The position numbers and the translations under genes were made by a program. A stretch of 64,000 nucleotides of DNA, from assembly GCF_000425785.1 (NCBI RefSeq), contig NZ_AUEC01000016.1:110682-174681 (forward strand). Direction: 5' to 3'. This document shows positions 33,774 through 42,282 of the stretch, one piece after another. The stretch's first letter is position 1; the number at the start of each line of letters is the position of its first letter. Source of the DNA: Pseudomonas taiwanensis DSM 21245 (GTDB taxonomy: Bacteria; Pseudomonadota; Gammaproteobacteria; Pseudomonadales; Pseudomonadaceae). Under the pieces are notes generated by a model. That model saw only the letters and a program-made list of their open reading frames with translations. It did no database searches and was not told where the DNA came from.

Positions 33774-36680
33774 CTACGTTGGGTTGCGTGAAAGCCCGTA
33801 GGCCGCCTCGATCGCCTGCGCCCGCTCGCCCCCACCCCAGATGTCAGCTACGAAGGCGTCGATCTGCAGCTGGCCGTCGTCACCTGTGCGCTGATCAACA
33901 GTGCCGGCACGGGACCGGTCTTCGATCAGGTTCACGGTGACGTTTGGCTGAGTGACCACAGGCGCCTGGGTGCTGCCGGCCGATTGGGTCGATACAACCG
34001 AGCCACCACCACCAGCCACCGATACCCGCTCGTTCGAGTTGATCGCCTCCAGCAGTGCCCGATTGCGCTTGGTCGCCGCGGCATTCACCACGAACTCGCC
34101 GTCGCTCAGGCGGGCCATGATGCTGTCGGAGGTGCCGGTACCGGCGCCGGACACGTACCCACCAGTGGCGAAGCCCGGGATCACGGCCAGGCTGGACGCC
34201 AGAGCCGTGGTCGAGGTCAGCGCGGCCGCTGCAGGAACGGAGTTGGCGCCCAGAGTTGCCAGGGATGCCATTGCCGCCGCCGGCGCCCAGGCCGTGGCCG
34301 TGGTACCCGCCAGGATCATGCTCTGGCCGGCCGCAGCGGTGCCGAGAGTGGCGTTCAGCGCAGCATTCAGCGCCATCTGCACGCCCATCTTCACGAAACC
34401 GGCGATGATCTCGCGCACCACGTTCGAAGCGATATCGCCAAGCGTGCTCATGGACAACTGCCCGCTCATGATCGCGTCGGTGATATCGGTCGAGATGGTG
34501 TTGAATGCGCTGGAGAAGATCGACTGCGTTTGCCCGGCAATGTCGCGCGCCTGGTTGCCGAAGTTCTGCACGGCAGCCGTCCACCCGTTGATCGGGTTGA
34601 GCATGGCCTGATCCATCTGCGCCCAGCCGGCCTGGAGCGCTGCCAGTTGCTGCGGTAGAAACTCGTTCGTCAGGTCGATCTGCGCCTGTAGGTCTTGGCG
34701 TTGCTTCTCCGTCGTGGCGTTTGCCAGTTCGGTGCGCAGCTGCAGGATACGATCGTTGGTCTGCTGCTCCAGCTGCACGCGCTGCTGCATGCGCTGCGTT
34801 TGCAGGTCGCCCATGCCAACACTGGCTGCATCCAAGCTGTACTGGGCGCGGTCATTGTCCAGCTGTTTTTGGAGCTGCGCCCGGTACTCCTCGGCCTGGG
34901 TCAGGCCCTTGGCACCCTTGATGGCGGCGGCGTAGTTGATCGAAGCCTGAGCCAGCGCCTTGCCATACTCCTCCTGGGTGATCTTTCCCTTGCTCAATGC
35001 CAGGTCGAGTTGGCCCTGCTCCTTGGTCAGCGCCCGGGCGGCCTGAGCCGCTGGGTCGTACTGGCCATACAGGCGAGCGAACGTATTTTCCGCCTCGGCC
35101 ACGCCTCGATTGACGTTCTTCGGAGCATTCTTCTTCGCCTCACGCTCCTTGATGTCGGCGATTTCCTTCTCGATGTTCTTGCGCGACTGGGCGTATTTCG
35201 CTTCCTCTGCAGCGGTGAACACCCCGGCAGCCACAGCCTTAGCGCGCGCTTTGTCGAGGTCGGTCAGTTCCTTGTTCAGGCGCTGGGTTTGGGTCAACGA
35301 GCTTTTGTAGGACGCATCCAATGCGTCCAGGCCCTTGCGCCCCTCCTCCTGTATGCGACGGCGCTGTTGTTCCTCTTCAAGGGTTTTCGCGTTGGTCTGC
35401 TGGATGTCTTGCCGCTGCTTCAGTTCAGCCTGAAGGCTGGCGATGCGATCGCGGGCGTCGTTGTCCTCGTAGGCGGTGTCCAGCGTGCTCTGCAGGTAGG
35501 CAATCTTCTGCTGCAGCTGAGTGATGGCCCTGCCTTCGCTCTCGACGCTATTCCTGCCGATGCTTGCAAAGGCGTCAAGAACCTCGTTGGTGGCGTCCTT
35601 GATGTTGAGCCAGCCGCGTTCGATCAGCCCCAGGTTCTCGCGGATCTTGCTGGTTCGCTGACCCATCGCTTCCGCGTATGTGCGCTCAGCCAGGTCGGCG
35701 GCAGCCACAGCATTTCCCTGATCGGACAGGGCCTTGATCTGGGCGTACACAGAGGCAGTCAGGAATCGGTATTTCTCATCCAGTTCGACGATTCCGGCCA
35801 CCGGGTCCTTGCCCAGCTTGATGAACTCGGCGACCGTGTCCTCTACTGCCTTTCCGGTGACGCGCTGCATCTCGACAGCCGTCGTGGTGATGAGCTTCAG
35901 GTTGCCGGTAGTGTTCGCGCTCGCGGCGGTGAGTTGCGCCAGTGCGCCGGCCGCCTGTCCAAAAGTACCTGTAACCTTGTCCGCAGACTCGGCCAGGCCG
36001 ATCAACTGGGCCTCGGAGGCTTTCGAGAAGTTTCCGGTCAGGATCAGGCTGTCGCGCAGGGCATCGGATTGCTCGGACCCTTTGTAGTAGGCCAGGGCCA
36101 GCGCACCTGCGGCGGCGGCCGCAACAGTGAATGGGTTCACCAAGCCCAGGATGTACCCGCCAAGCGCCTGTGCTGCAGGTCCGATACCGCCGAACATGTC
36201 CTTGAGCTGGCCGCCCTGTTGCAGCAGCACAGTAAGCGGAGCCTGCCCACTCTGGAGGCTCACTGCGATATCGGTGAACTGTGCCGGGACGCCGCGCAGT
36301 GCAGCCTGGTAGGCCTTGGCCGACATACCCGCCTTGTTCATGCCTTCGGCAGTCTCACCAAGGGCATCTCGCATCGTGTTGATGCGCTGCGTGTACTCGA
36401 CGAACGTGTCACTCTCGACGATTCCGGCCTTCTTGAACTTGGCCAGCTTCTCCTGCATGTCGTCGAGTCGCCCCAGAGCAGCAACAGTGGGGTTGATCTG
36501 CCCCAGCAGCTGGGAAAGCTCTTTGCGCTGATCGTCGAGGCTGCTGCTCACGCCATCGGCCGAAGTCGCTGCAGCATCGCCAGCACGTTCCATGCGCTCG
36601 AGCGAACTGGTCAGGTCGTCGGCATTGCGCTTGGCGCCCCGCGAGTCGATGGTTACCGCCAGGCGGGATTCCTGCGCCAT
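33774..36680 (-). CDS. Tail tape measure protein
   Basis: A 968-aa protein, the longest phage gene after the tail tip gene. An N-terminal coiled region (SRGAKRNADDLTSSLERMER), a lambda H-like prophage tail domain (YQAALRGVPAQFTDIAVSLQ, then LTVLLQQGGQLKDMFGGIG) and hydrophobic segments (~175-200) are followed by a long charged coiled coil (~400-720). A C-terminal Ala/Ser-rich hydrophobic part ends in DGEFVVNAAATKRN. It sets the length of a long non-contractile tail. GGAG precedes the ATG, directly after a terminator. Confidence 0.92.
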   Translation of the reverse strand: MAQESRLAVTIDSRGAKRNADDLTSSLERMERAGDAAATSADGVSSSLDDQRKELSQLLGQINPTVAALGRLDDMQEKLAKFKKAGIVESDTFVEYTQRINTMRDALGETAEGMNKAGMSAKAYQAALRGVPAQFTDIAVSLQSGQAPLTVLLQQGGQLKDMFGGIGPAAQALGGYILGLVNPFTVAAAAAGALALAYYKGSEQSDALRDSLILTGNFSKASEAQLIGLAESADKVTGTFGQAAGALAQLTAASANTTGNLKLITTTAVEMQRVTGKAVEDTVAEFIKLGKDPVAGIVELDEKYRFLTASVYAQIKALSDQGNAVAAADLAERTYAEAMGQRTSKIRENLGLIERGWLNIKDATNEVLDAFASIGRNSVESEGRAITQLQQKIAYLQSTLDTAYEDNDARDRIASLQAELKQRQDIQQTNAKTLEEEQQRRRIQEEGRKGLDALDASYKSSLTQTQRLNKELTDLDKARAKAVAAGVFTAAEEAKYAQSRKNIEKEIADIKEREAKKNAPKNVNRGVAEAENTFARLYGQYDPAAQAARALTKEQGQLDLALSKGKITQEEYGKALAQASINYAAAIKGAKGLTQAEEYRAQLQKQLDNDRAQYSLDAASVGMGDLQTQRMQQRVQLEQQTNDRILQLRTELANATTEKQRQDLQAQIDLTNEFLPQQLAALQAGWAQMDQAMLNPINGWTAAVQNFGNQARDIAGQTQSIFSSAFNTISTDITDAIMSGQLSMSTLGDIASNVVREIIAGFVKMGVQMALNAALNATLGTAAAGQSMILAGTTATAWAPAAAMASLATLGANSVPAAAALTSTTALASSLAVIPGFATGGYVSGAGTGTSDSIMARLSDGEFVVNAAATKRNRALLEAINSNERVSVAGGGGSVVSTQSAGSTQAPVVTQPNVTVNLIEDRSRAGTVDQRTGDDGQLQIDAFVADIWGGGERAQAIEAAYGLSRNPT

Positions 36681-36696
36681 GTCATTCTCCAGGCAT

Positions 36697-36720
36697 AAAA
36701 AAACCCGCTCGAGGCGGGTT
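36697..36720 (-). terminator. Terminator abutting the tape measure start
   Basis: AACCCGCctcgaGCGGGTT and a run of T on the minus strand, followed by ATGCCTGGAG and the tape measure ATG. Confidence 0.85.
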
Positions 36721-36737
36721 CTTTATCGATTCGTTGT

Positions 36738-37037
36738 TCAGTTGTGAGCGTCGTAGCACTCTCGGTAGGCTGCATTCTGGAATTCGGAGATTGCGGTGGC
36801 CCGCTCCCTGGCGTCATCAAAAACCCGAACCTGGTAAGCCTTCATAACCATGGCTTCCGAGAACTTGCTGCCGTCTCCCACCGAGTTGACAGCATCCTTC
36901 AGCAGATCGCCATCCTGCCGCGCTTTCATGGCCTCAGCCGCAAGATCCGATATTTTCTCGCACTGATCAGGCGCTTTCGCAAAGGTAGTGCCGGTCGGCA
37001 TCAAGGCAATGGCGGCAACTAGCAGCAGTCGATTCAT
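36738..37037 (-). CDS. Small exported protein, possible moron
   Basis: 99 aa with signal peptide NRLLLVAAIALMPTGTTFA and a helical mature part with two cysteines, one near each end (DQCEK, YRECY). It interrupts the usual T-H (chaperone to tape measure) gene order and is followed by a terminator. GGAGG precedes the ATG. Periplasmic location is predicted. Superinfection exclusion is possible, but only by analogy of location. Confidence 0.65.
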   Translation of the reverse strand: MNRLLLVAAIALMPTGTTFAKAPDQCEKISDLAAEAMKARQDGDLLKDAVNSVGDGSKFSEAMVMKAYQVRVFDDARERATAISEFQNAAYRECYDAHN

Positions 37038-37083
37038 GGCTTCCTCCAATAGATGGCCAGAATCTAGCACAGCGCTGTGCCTA

Positions 37084-37452
37084 TCAACGCGTCTTACGCC
37101 TGCCCTTACCTTCGGATTCGGCCAGGGCCTCTTCCTGTTGCTCATCCCACCGCCGGCGGAACTCGTCGTCCAGGGCGAAGATGGCGGCATCGAACTCTTC
37201 GCGGCATATCACCGAGGGGTAGCGGTCGAGATATTCGGCAATCGCGGCCGGCGAAATAGGAGCCGGCGCGCCGACCATGCCGACGTACTGCCGGGATCGG
37301 CCGATGTGACCGTAGGCCTCGAGGATCTCGGCCACCACATCGTCGATCTCGGGCGGCTCTTGGGCCTTCAACCCGAGGCGCTCATGTTTCCAGCGCTTCT
37401 TCTCGTTCTCCGGCCCGGCCCAGTCCCTACCCCAGCGATATGCCGCTACTGC
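37084..37452 (-). CDS. gpT-frame extension of the tail assembly chaperone (frameshift product)
   Basis: About 122 codons open in the -1 frame after the gpG-like gene, from the slip site to the stop at 37084. The text (WGRDWAGPENEKKRW; EYLDRYPSVICREEFDAAIF) is hydrophilic, as in tail chaperone extensions. There is no ATG, GTG or TTG with a ribosome-binding site near its beginning, so it is probably made only as a G-T fusion (~282 aa). In lambda the GT fusion bridges the tape measure and the tail tube protein. Confidence 0.8.
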   Translation of the reverse strand, partial: AVAAYRWGRDWAGPENEKKRWKHERLGLKAQEPPEIDDVVAEILEAYGHIGRSRQYVGMVGAPAPISPAAIAEYLDRYPSVICREEFDAAIFALDDEFRRRWDEQQEEALAESEGKGRRKTR

Positions 37453-37931
37453 TTTTCCGCAGTGGCCTGGGCCTGCTCCTCGATGCGCTTGGCGATGTCC
37501 AGGGCGGTGCGCAGGGCCAGGAAGTAGACGCTGGGCAGCTGCTCGATCAGCGCCTTGCACAGCTGCGGGGTGTACTTGGCTGGCTCGCCCGGGCGTTCCT
37601 CGACATCGATGCCCTGCCAATCCTTGATCAGGTGCTTGGCGGCCAGGTCGATGAACAGATCGTCGTCGGTTTCGAGTTCTACATCGGGGATGGAGTCGAC
37701 GGTGAAGCCAGCGGTGCCCACGCCGGCCTGCTGGTTCAGTGCGGCGAGATGTCGGCGGATCACGGCCTGGTGCGACTTGTAGATCGGGTTGGCGATGGAT
37801 GCGACCAGAATCGCGGCAGTGTCCGGCCCCTTGTCGCATTTCACGGCCAGGCCGTCCGGGCCGACCTTGAAGTGCACCCAACGCTCGCCGTTGATATCCA
37901 GTTCAGGCTTTCGTGCAATGGTGATACCCAT
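37446..37931 (-). CDS. Tail assembly chaperone (gpG-like)
   Basis: A 161-aa protein in the gpG position, directly after the major tail protein gene. It has acidic segments (DVELETDDDLFIDLAAKHL) and a helical C-terminus (LRTALDIAKRIEEQAQATAE). It should coat the tape measure during tail assembly. Its last codons contain the heptamer GGAAAAG, and the -1 frame continues open downstream, so it is the zero-frame product of a programmed frameshift. Confidence 0.82.
   Translation of the reverse strand: MGITIARKPELDINGERWVHFKVGPDGLAVKCDKGPDTAAILVASIANPIYKSHQAVIRRHLAALNQQAGVGTAGFTVDSIPDVELETDDDLFIDLAAKHLIKDWQGIDVEERPGEPAKYTPQLCKALIEQLPSVYFLALRTALDIAKRIEEQAQATAEKQ
37452..37458 (-). other. -1 ribosomal slippage heptamer G-GAA-AAG
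   Basis: On the minus strand the zero frame reads GCG GAA AAG CAG TAG. After a -1 slip it reads GGA AAA GCA GTA. The Lys tRNA re-pairs fully with AAA and the Glu tRNA tolerates GGA with a wobble pair. Lambda uses GGGAAAG at the same place in G-T. Confidence 0.72.
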
Positions 37932-37988
37932 GGAATTCCTCTGCGGTAAAAGGCCCGACGCACACCGCAGGACGCGCCGGGCAAAGGT

Positions 37989-39158
37989 TTAGGCGGTGAC
38001 GGTGACAGCGCAGGTGTCGGTCTTGGTGCCATCTGCGGCGCTGGTCGCGGTGATGGTGGCGGTACCGGCAGCCAGGCCGGTTACCAGGCCGGTGGCGCTC
38101 ACGCTTGCGATGGCCGGGGCCGACGAGGTCCAGGTGACCAGCTGGCTGGCACCTACCGGAGTTACCGCGGCTTCGAGGTCTGCGGTTTCGTCCACCGCCA
38201 GGCTCAGGGTGGCCGGGGTTACTTCCACCGCAGCAACGACGATGGGCGCCGGCAGGCGAGTAATGGTCGGCGGCACGCGGCGGGCGGTGTAGTTCAGTTC
38301 CACCTGGACGATGTCGGTGGCCCCACCGTCCGGCCAGTCGCCGCTGACTTCCATCTCGGGGATGAGGAAGGTGTAGCCGCCATCTGCGTTGCTCAGGGTG
38401 AACTCGAAGCTGAGCGAGTCGCCGGTCTGCTGAGCCTTCCAGTACTGGTACGCGGTCTTGGACCAGCTCAGGGTGATCGAGCCGCCCGGCACGAAGGTGG
38501 TCTGGATGATGTTGCCGGCGAACGGATTGCCGTTGCCGATGCATCGCTGGGTCTGCGAGTTGTTGGCGAACTGCAGGTTGAAGGTGTCAACGCACGCGTT
38601 GTCGTCACCCAGTTGCACGCCGTTGATCTTCAGCCCGGTCACATCCTTAAAGCCGTAGCGCCGCTGGTTGGCCTCGGGCGCAGGGCTGACGATGAAGGAA
38701 GTGTTGTCGGCCTTGTCCTGCCACGAGGTGGCCATGAACGTGGTGGTGACGCTGATCTCGTTGTCGTTCGGGACCTCGATGTTGATCGTGTCAACCTGGG
38801 CGCCGCGGGCGATGCCAGCGATACCGACGTCAGCGTCATAGGCGGCGATGGAGAACGAGATGCGCTCGTTACCCATGGTCAGGGTATTACCGGACCAGTT
38901 AGCGCCGAAGCAGGAGGCCAGGAACTCATCCAGGGCTCCGTAGCGGAACTTGGTCTCAATATCGCCGCCGACATCCACGGTCGTCTGTGCAGTGCCCTGC
39001 GACATCCGGCTTTCGCCGATTTCGTTGTTCTCTTCGGTGTTGTAGGTAGGCACCAGGCCGAAGCTGACGCGGGTCAGTACGTTCCATGGGCCCGGCGGGG
39101 TGGTCCCCGGAGTGACTTCACGAATCCACGCGGTCGAGCGCTTTGCACCACTGGACAT
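37989..39158 (-). CDS. Major tail tube protein with C-terminal Ig-like (Big_2) domain
   Basis: 389 aa. The N-terminal ~300 residues are the tube domain (AWIREVTPGTTPPGPWNVL; RMSQGTAQTTVDVGGDIETK). The C-terminal ~85 residues (VEVTPATLSLAVDETADLEA, then GLVTGLAAGTATITATS) are a bacterial Ig-like Big_2 domain, which would decorate the outside of the tail. Position directly before the tail chaperone genes agrees. Confidence 0.88.
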   Translation of the reverse strand: MSSGAKRSTAWIREVTPGTTPPGPWNVLTRVSFGLVPTYNTEENNEIGESRMSQGTAQTTVDVGGDIETKFRYGALDEFLASCFGANWSGNTLTMGNERISFSIAAYDADVGIAGIARGAQVDTINIEVPNDNEISVTTTFMATSWQDKADNTSFIVSPAPEANQRRYGFKDVTGLKINGVQLGDDNACVDTFNLQFANNSQTQRCIGNGNPFAGNIIQTTFVPGGSITLSWSKTAYQYWKAQQTGDSLSFEFTLSNADGGYTFLIPEMEVSGDWPDGGATDIVQVELNYTARRVPPTITRLPAPIVVAAVEVTPATLSLAVDETADLEAAVTPVGASQLVTWTSSAPAIASVSATGLVTGLAAGTATITATSAADGTKTDTCAVTVTA

Positions 39159-39183
39159 GGGGTGTATCTCCTATCGATAGGCG

Positions 39184-39207
39184 TAAAAAAACCGCCATGT
39201 GGCGGTG
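39184..39207 (-). terminator. Terminator before the tail tube gene
   Basis: ACCGCCacatGGCGGT and seven T on the minus strand, ~26 bp before the tail tube ATG. Confidence 0.8.
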
Positions 39208-39223
39208 CGGGATGGTTCGGCGC

Positions 39224-39415
39224 TCAGGCCGGGATTGTGCGGGTGACGATGATGGGCATAGGGTCGTCGTCAGGGCGGAATACGACTTCGTCGGGCTCAA
39301 GCTTGGGTTCGTGATACTCGACGGTGGACCCGTCGGCCTGGATGGCCAGGGTGGTGCTCCCTATGGCCCGGTCCACAACCTCGCCGTCGATGCGCACCTT
39401 CATGGTTTCGCTCAT
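39224..39415 (-). CDS. Small phage protein between tail terminator and tube genes
   Basis: A 63-aa acidic, beta-type protein (MKVRIDGEVVDRAIGSTTLA). Its start overlaps the stop of the upstream gene by 1 bp, indicating translational coupling. No family recognised. Confidence 0.68.
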   Translation of the reverse strand: MSETMKVRIDGEVVDRAIGSTTLAIQADGSTVEYHEPKLEPDEVVFRPDDDPMPIIVTRTIPA

Positions 39416-39822
39416 CAGTAGGCCCTGTAGGGGATGGAGACGTTGACCTGATACCAGCCGTTACCTTCGTCACCAACCACGCTTGGCGATGCAGCGAAGA
39501 AGTCCAGCGGCCCTTCTGGCGCGCTGTAGTACTCGAAGTGCTGGACCAAAGTGTCGGCGGCCTTGGTAATAGCCAGGTTGCCTTTGTTGCTCGGCACGAA
39601 CAGCTGAACGATGACAATACCGGTGCGCCGAACGCTTGGGCCGTTGCCGACCTCTGGCGTACTGGATAGACCAGGAACATCCGCAAGCCTGGCCCAGATT
39701 GGCTTGCCTGCTGGACTGAATGGCCCCTGTGGGTTGTTCGGGTAGTCGATGGCATCGGCTGGAATCCCCGCCCACTGCTGCAGGCGGCCGATGATGACGG
39801 CGCGGATCTGTTCGAAGGTCAT
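39415..39822 (-). CDS. Tail terminator-like protein (DUF4128-type)
   Basis: A 135-aa protein with the pattern FEQIRAVIIGRLQQWAGIP at the start and WYQVNVSIPYRAY at the end, fitting small tail completion proteins of siphoviruses (gpU position). It overlaps the upstream gene by 4 bp. Confidence 0.68.
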   Translation of the reverse strand: MTFEQIRAVIIGRLQQWAGIPADAIDYPNNPQGPFSPAGKPIWARLADVPGLSSTPEVGNGPSVRRTGIVIVQLFVPSNKGNLAITKAADTLVQHFEYYSAPEGPLDFFAASPSVVGDEGNGWYQVNVSIPYRAY

Positions 39823-40208
39823 GAATAGGCCTGCGTGACGCCATGGAAGCTGGCTTCGTAGATACCCTTCGGCGGCGCTTGCTTGGAATGGCCATCTTCA
39901 AGGGCCTGGGCATATGGAAGGTTGTTCTGGATAAACACCTGCGTGTACGGCTCAAGCCCGCTCATGGCAGACAGGCCGCGCTGGATCGTCTCGCCGCCGC
40001 TCTTGTCCAGGTTCTCAGTGCTCGTGTAGACCGGCGCGCCCACGCTGACGATGTTATTGCCACGGAACCTCCCAGTGTCGACCGGCGACCGCAGCACGAT
40101 TTCGTTGAGCATGGCCAGCGCAATGACGCGCACACGCTGCGCCAGGGCCTCTTCGACCAGGCCGGTGAACAGGCTTGGCGGTGTGCTCCATCCCCTGCTC
40201 TTGGCCAT
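39819..40208 (-). CDS. Neck/tail completion protein (HK97 gp10-like)
   Basis: 129 aa. RSPVDTGRFRGNN is the signature region of HK97 gp10-type proteins (VDTGxLRxS), followed by a C-terminal YAQALEDGHSKQAPPKGIYE. It joins head and tail. Confidence 0.78.
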   Translation of the reverse strand: MAKSRGWSTPPSLFTGLVEEALAQRVRVIALAMLNEIVLRSPVDTGRFRGNNIVSVGAPVYTSTENLDKSGGETIQRGLSAMSGLEPYTQVFIQNNLPYAQALEDGHSKQAPPKGIYEASFHGVTQAYS

Positions 40209-40210
40209 GT

Positions 40211-40594
40211 CTACTTCCTCAGCTGCATTCGGTAGGTGGCTGAAGCCGGGTCGGAGCGCACCGATTTGACCAGGTAGACAACCTGCTTGGACCGGTCCAT
40301 CAGATCAGGAGCGGTGATCTTGTGCCCAACATGCGGGGTATCGCTGACCTCGTTGGCAAGCGCGGTGAGGCGCAGGTCGCCGACCAGGATGTTCACGTTG
40401 TCGATACGGCTATCTTCGTAGCGGGACAGCACGCCTCGGCCCGTGTATGTCACGGGCTGGGCCGTGGTTTCCTCGGTGGCGGGATCAACCACGCCGGGGC
40501 CCATGTACTCGCCAGTGAAGGCCAGCACAGCGTCGGCCAGGTCCGTATTGAACGCCTGGGCCAGGTCGGCCTGCAGTTCATCGCGAAGCCCCAT
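40211..40594 (-). CDS. Head closure-type protein
   Basis: A 127-aa protein of beta-rich pattern (VTYTGRGVLSRYEDSRIDN; DRSKQVVYLVKSVRSDP) in the position of head-tail stoppers (gpFII-like). Assignment is mainly positional. Confidence 0.62.
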   Translation of the reverse strand: MGLRDELQADLAQAFNTDLADAVLAFTGEYMGPGVVDPATEETTAQPVTYTGRGVLSRYEDSRIDNVNILVGDLRLTALANEVSDTPHVGHKITAPDLMDRSKQVVYLVKSVRSDPASATYRMQLRK

Positions 40595-40595
40595 A

Positions 40596-40967
40596 TCAGC
40601 CCCTCACGATCTTGGTTTGGCCGCTGCTGTTCAGGTGATGCGCCAGCAGCGCCAGGGCGAACGACTCGCCAGCGCTGATGGTGCGGGAGGATTCCGAGTA
40701 GGTTTTGCTGCTGGAAACCCCGTCAGCGTTGACCGACTTGCTCAGCACGCCGGTCTCCTTGCTGCCGTAGATGTTCCCTGCCGCTGCCTCTCGGGCAATC
40801 TCGGCGCCGGCCTGGATGACGTCGTCCGGTACCGGATCGAACTCAGGCAGGCCGAGATTGGTAAGCCAGGTGTTGGCCATCAGCACCGCCCGGGCCTTCT
40901 GGTCGTCGGGCGCCCAGGTCGGCCCAAGCAGGGCGTCTACCTGCTCGACGGTGATGTAGATGATCAT
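40596..40967 (-). CDS. Head-tail adaptor (DnaT-like/gp6-type)
   Basis: 123 aa. The N-terminal segment (YITVEQVDALLGPTWAPDDQ) and helical bundle pattern (KARAVLMANTWLTNLGLPEF; DDVIQAGAEIAREAAAGN) match small phage connector proteins often labelled DnaT-like. It lies two genes after the capsid gene. Confidence 0.7.
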   Translation of the reverse strand: MIIYITVEQVDALLGPTWAPDDQKARAVLMANTWLTNLGLPEFDPVPDDVIQAGAEIAREAAAGNIYGSKETGVLSKSVNADGVSSSKTYSESSRTISAGESFALALLAHHLNSSGQTKIVRG

Positions 40968-41263
40968 TACGCGGCCTCGTCCAGCAGCTTCTTGAGGTCT
41001 TCCAGGCTGGCGTCAGGGCTGAATTGCACGCCCTTTTCGTTCAGGGCGGCCTGCAGCTTTGCCTTCAGCTCGGCTTCTTCGGCAGCCTTCTTGTCGGCAG
41101 CGGACTTGCCAGCCTTCGAGCCTTTGGTTTCCTTCAGGGGCTCCGGGTGTTCGTAGCCATCGGGCGCGAAACGCGCATCGATGATCTTGTAGCCCTTCTG
41201 ACGCAGTTCGGCCTTTCGCTCAGGGCTGACCGGGTGTTTCTCGTAAATCACTTTCTCGCTCAT
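40967..41263 (-). CDS. Small head protein with HeH/LEM-like C-terminus
   Basis: 98 aa. A basic, Lys/Ala-rich helical middle (SAADKKAAEEAELKAKLQAA) and a C-terminal helix-extended-loop-helix (PDASLEDLKKLLDEAA) as in phage HeH/LEM-domain proteins that follow the capsid gene. Confidence 0.68.
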   Translation of the reverse strand: MSEKVIYEKHPVSPERKAELRQKGYKIIDARFAPDGYEHPEPLKETKGSKAGKSAADKKAAEEAELKAKLQAALNEKGVQFSPDASLEDLKKLLDEAA

Positions 41264-41304
41264 GGCGATCTCCTGGGAAAGCGCCCCGGAGGGCGCGGTA
41301 CCGA

Positions 41305-42273
41305 TTACTTGGTGGCGTCACCGATGGTCAGCACGCCGGCCGAGGCCTTGATGCTGTTCGCCACCAGGTCCCAGTTGGTGCCGGTGGACAGTTCGGCGTT
41401 GGTCGGCGACTTGCCGCCGTTGGCGGTGTCCCAGGTGTAGCCCTTGAGGCCCAGGCCGAAGGTGTAGTCGGCCTGCATGGTGGTCTCGATACGCTCCTTG
41501 CCGTTGGAGGTCTCGATGTTGGTGATCAGGTCAGAGCCATCCATCACCACCGCGGCGCCGTCGGCCAGGCTGAGCACCTTCTGCTTGTTCGGGGTGCCGG
41601 CCTCGTACAGCGCAGGGGCATCGGTGATGATCACGGCTTTGCCGAGGATGTCGACCACCTGCACGCCGGAGAACTGGAACAGGCGCTCGGCGTTGGCCAG
41701 GTTCTGGCCGACCAGCTTGTGGTACATGGCACCGGTCATGACCTGGGCCACCAGGCGCTGGGAAGCGTCACCGAACAACGCGTGGGCGTTGTTGATCGCG
41801 ACGTAGGTCACGCCAGCAGTGGCCGAAACGTCGTTGGTGGCGCTCGGCTGGTTGCCAATGGCGCCGGCCAGGGCCGAGATGGCAGTGTTCAGCTGGTCCG
41901 CCATGATTGCTTCGGACAGGTTGCGGCTGATCACTTCCAGCGCTTCTTCCGGGTTCTTCTGGATCCAGGAGAGCTGGGAAGGCTCCCACAGGATCGGGCC
42001 GAAGCCGCCGGCGATCTTCACCGAGTCGTACTGCTTCTGGGCCAGCGGGGTGGACGCCTGGGCGCCGTTGGCAGCGTAGCGGTCGACGCGACGCTGGGCG
42101 CCGTGCAGACCTGCCCAGAACGATTCCTGCAGGAAGTCGCCGTCGATGCCCTGGGTAGTCAGGCGGATGGCACCGGCCGAGGATGCGTTGAACTTCTCGA
42201 CATCCTGAGCCAGGGTCTCGATGGTGGTGCGCTTGAGGTATTCGTTGAACACCTTCATGTTCGAAAGGGCCAT
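41305..42273 (-). CDS. Major capsid protein
   Basis: 322 aa, placed directly after the scaffold gene and before connectors. The text KVFNEYLKRTTIETLAQDVE, LSWIQKNPEEALEVISRNLS and AQVMTGAMYHKLVGQNLANA fits a HK97-fold capsid group of pseudomonad siphoviruses. GGAG precedes the ATG. Confidence 0.85.
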   Translation of the reverse strand: MALSNMKVFNEYLKRTTIETLAQDVEKFNASSAGAIRLTTQGIDGDFLQESFWAGLHGAQRRVDRYAANGAQASTPLAQKQYDSVKIAGGFGPILWEPSQLSWIQKNPEEALEVISRNLSEAIMADQLNTAISALAGAIGNQPSATNDVSATAGVTYVAINNAHALFGDASQRLVAQVMTGAMYHKLVGQNLANAERLFQFSGVQVVDILGKAVIITDAPALYEAGTPNKQKVLSLADGAAVVMDGSDLITNIETSNGKERIETTMQADYTFGLGLKGYTWDTANGGKSPTNAELSTGTNWDLVANSIKASAGVLTIGDATK

Positions 42274-42282
42274 TGGGCCTCC

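Noticed and set aside
34695..36698. 667-codon plus-strand frame opposite the tape measure gene
   Set aside because: It is a shadow of the tape measure coding sequence. It has no ribosome-binding site and no recognisable domain.
37903..38544. 213-codon minus-strand frame overlapping the tail tube gene
   Set aside because: It lies in another frame of the tail tube gene and its text is the Arg/His/Pro-rich type produced by off-frame reading of GC-rich DNA.
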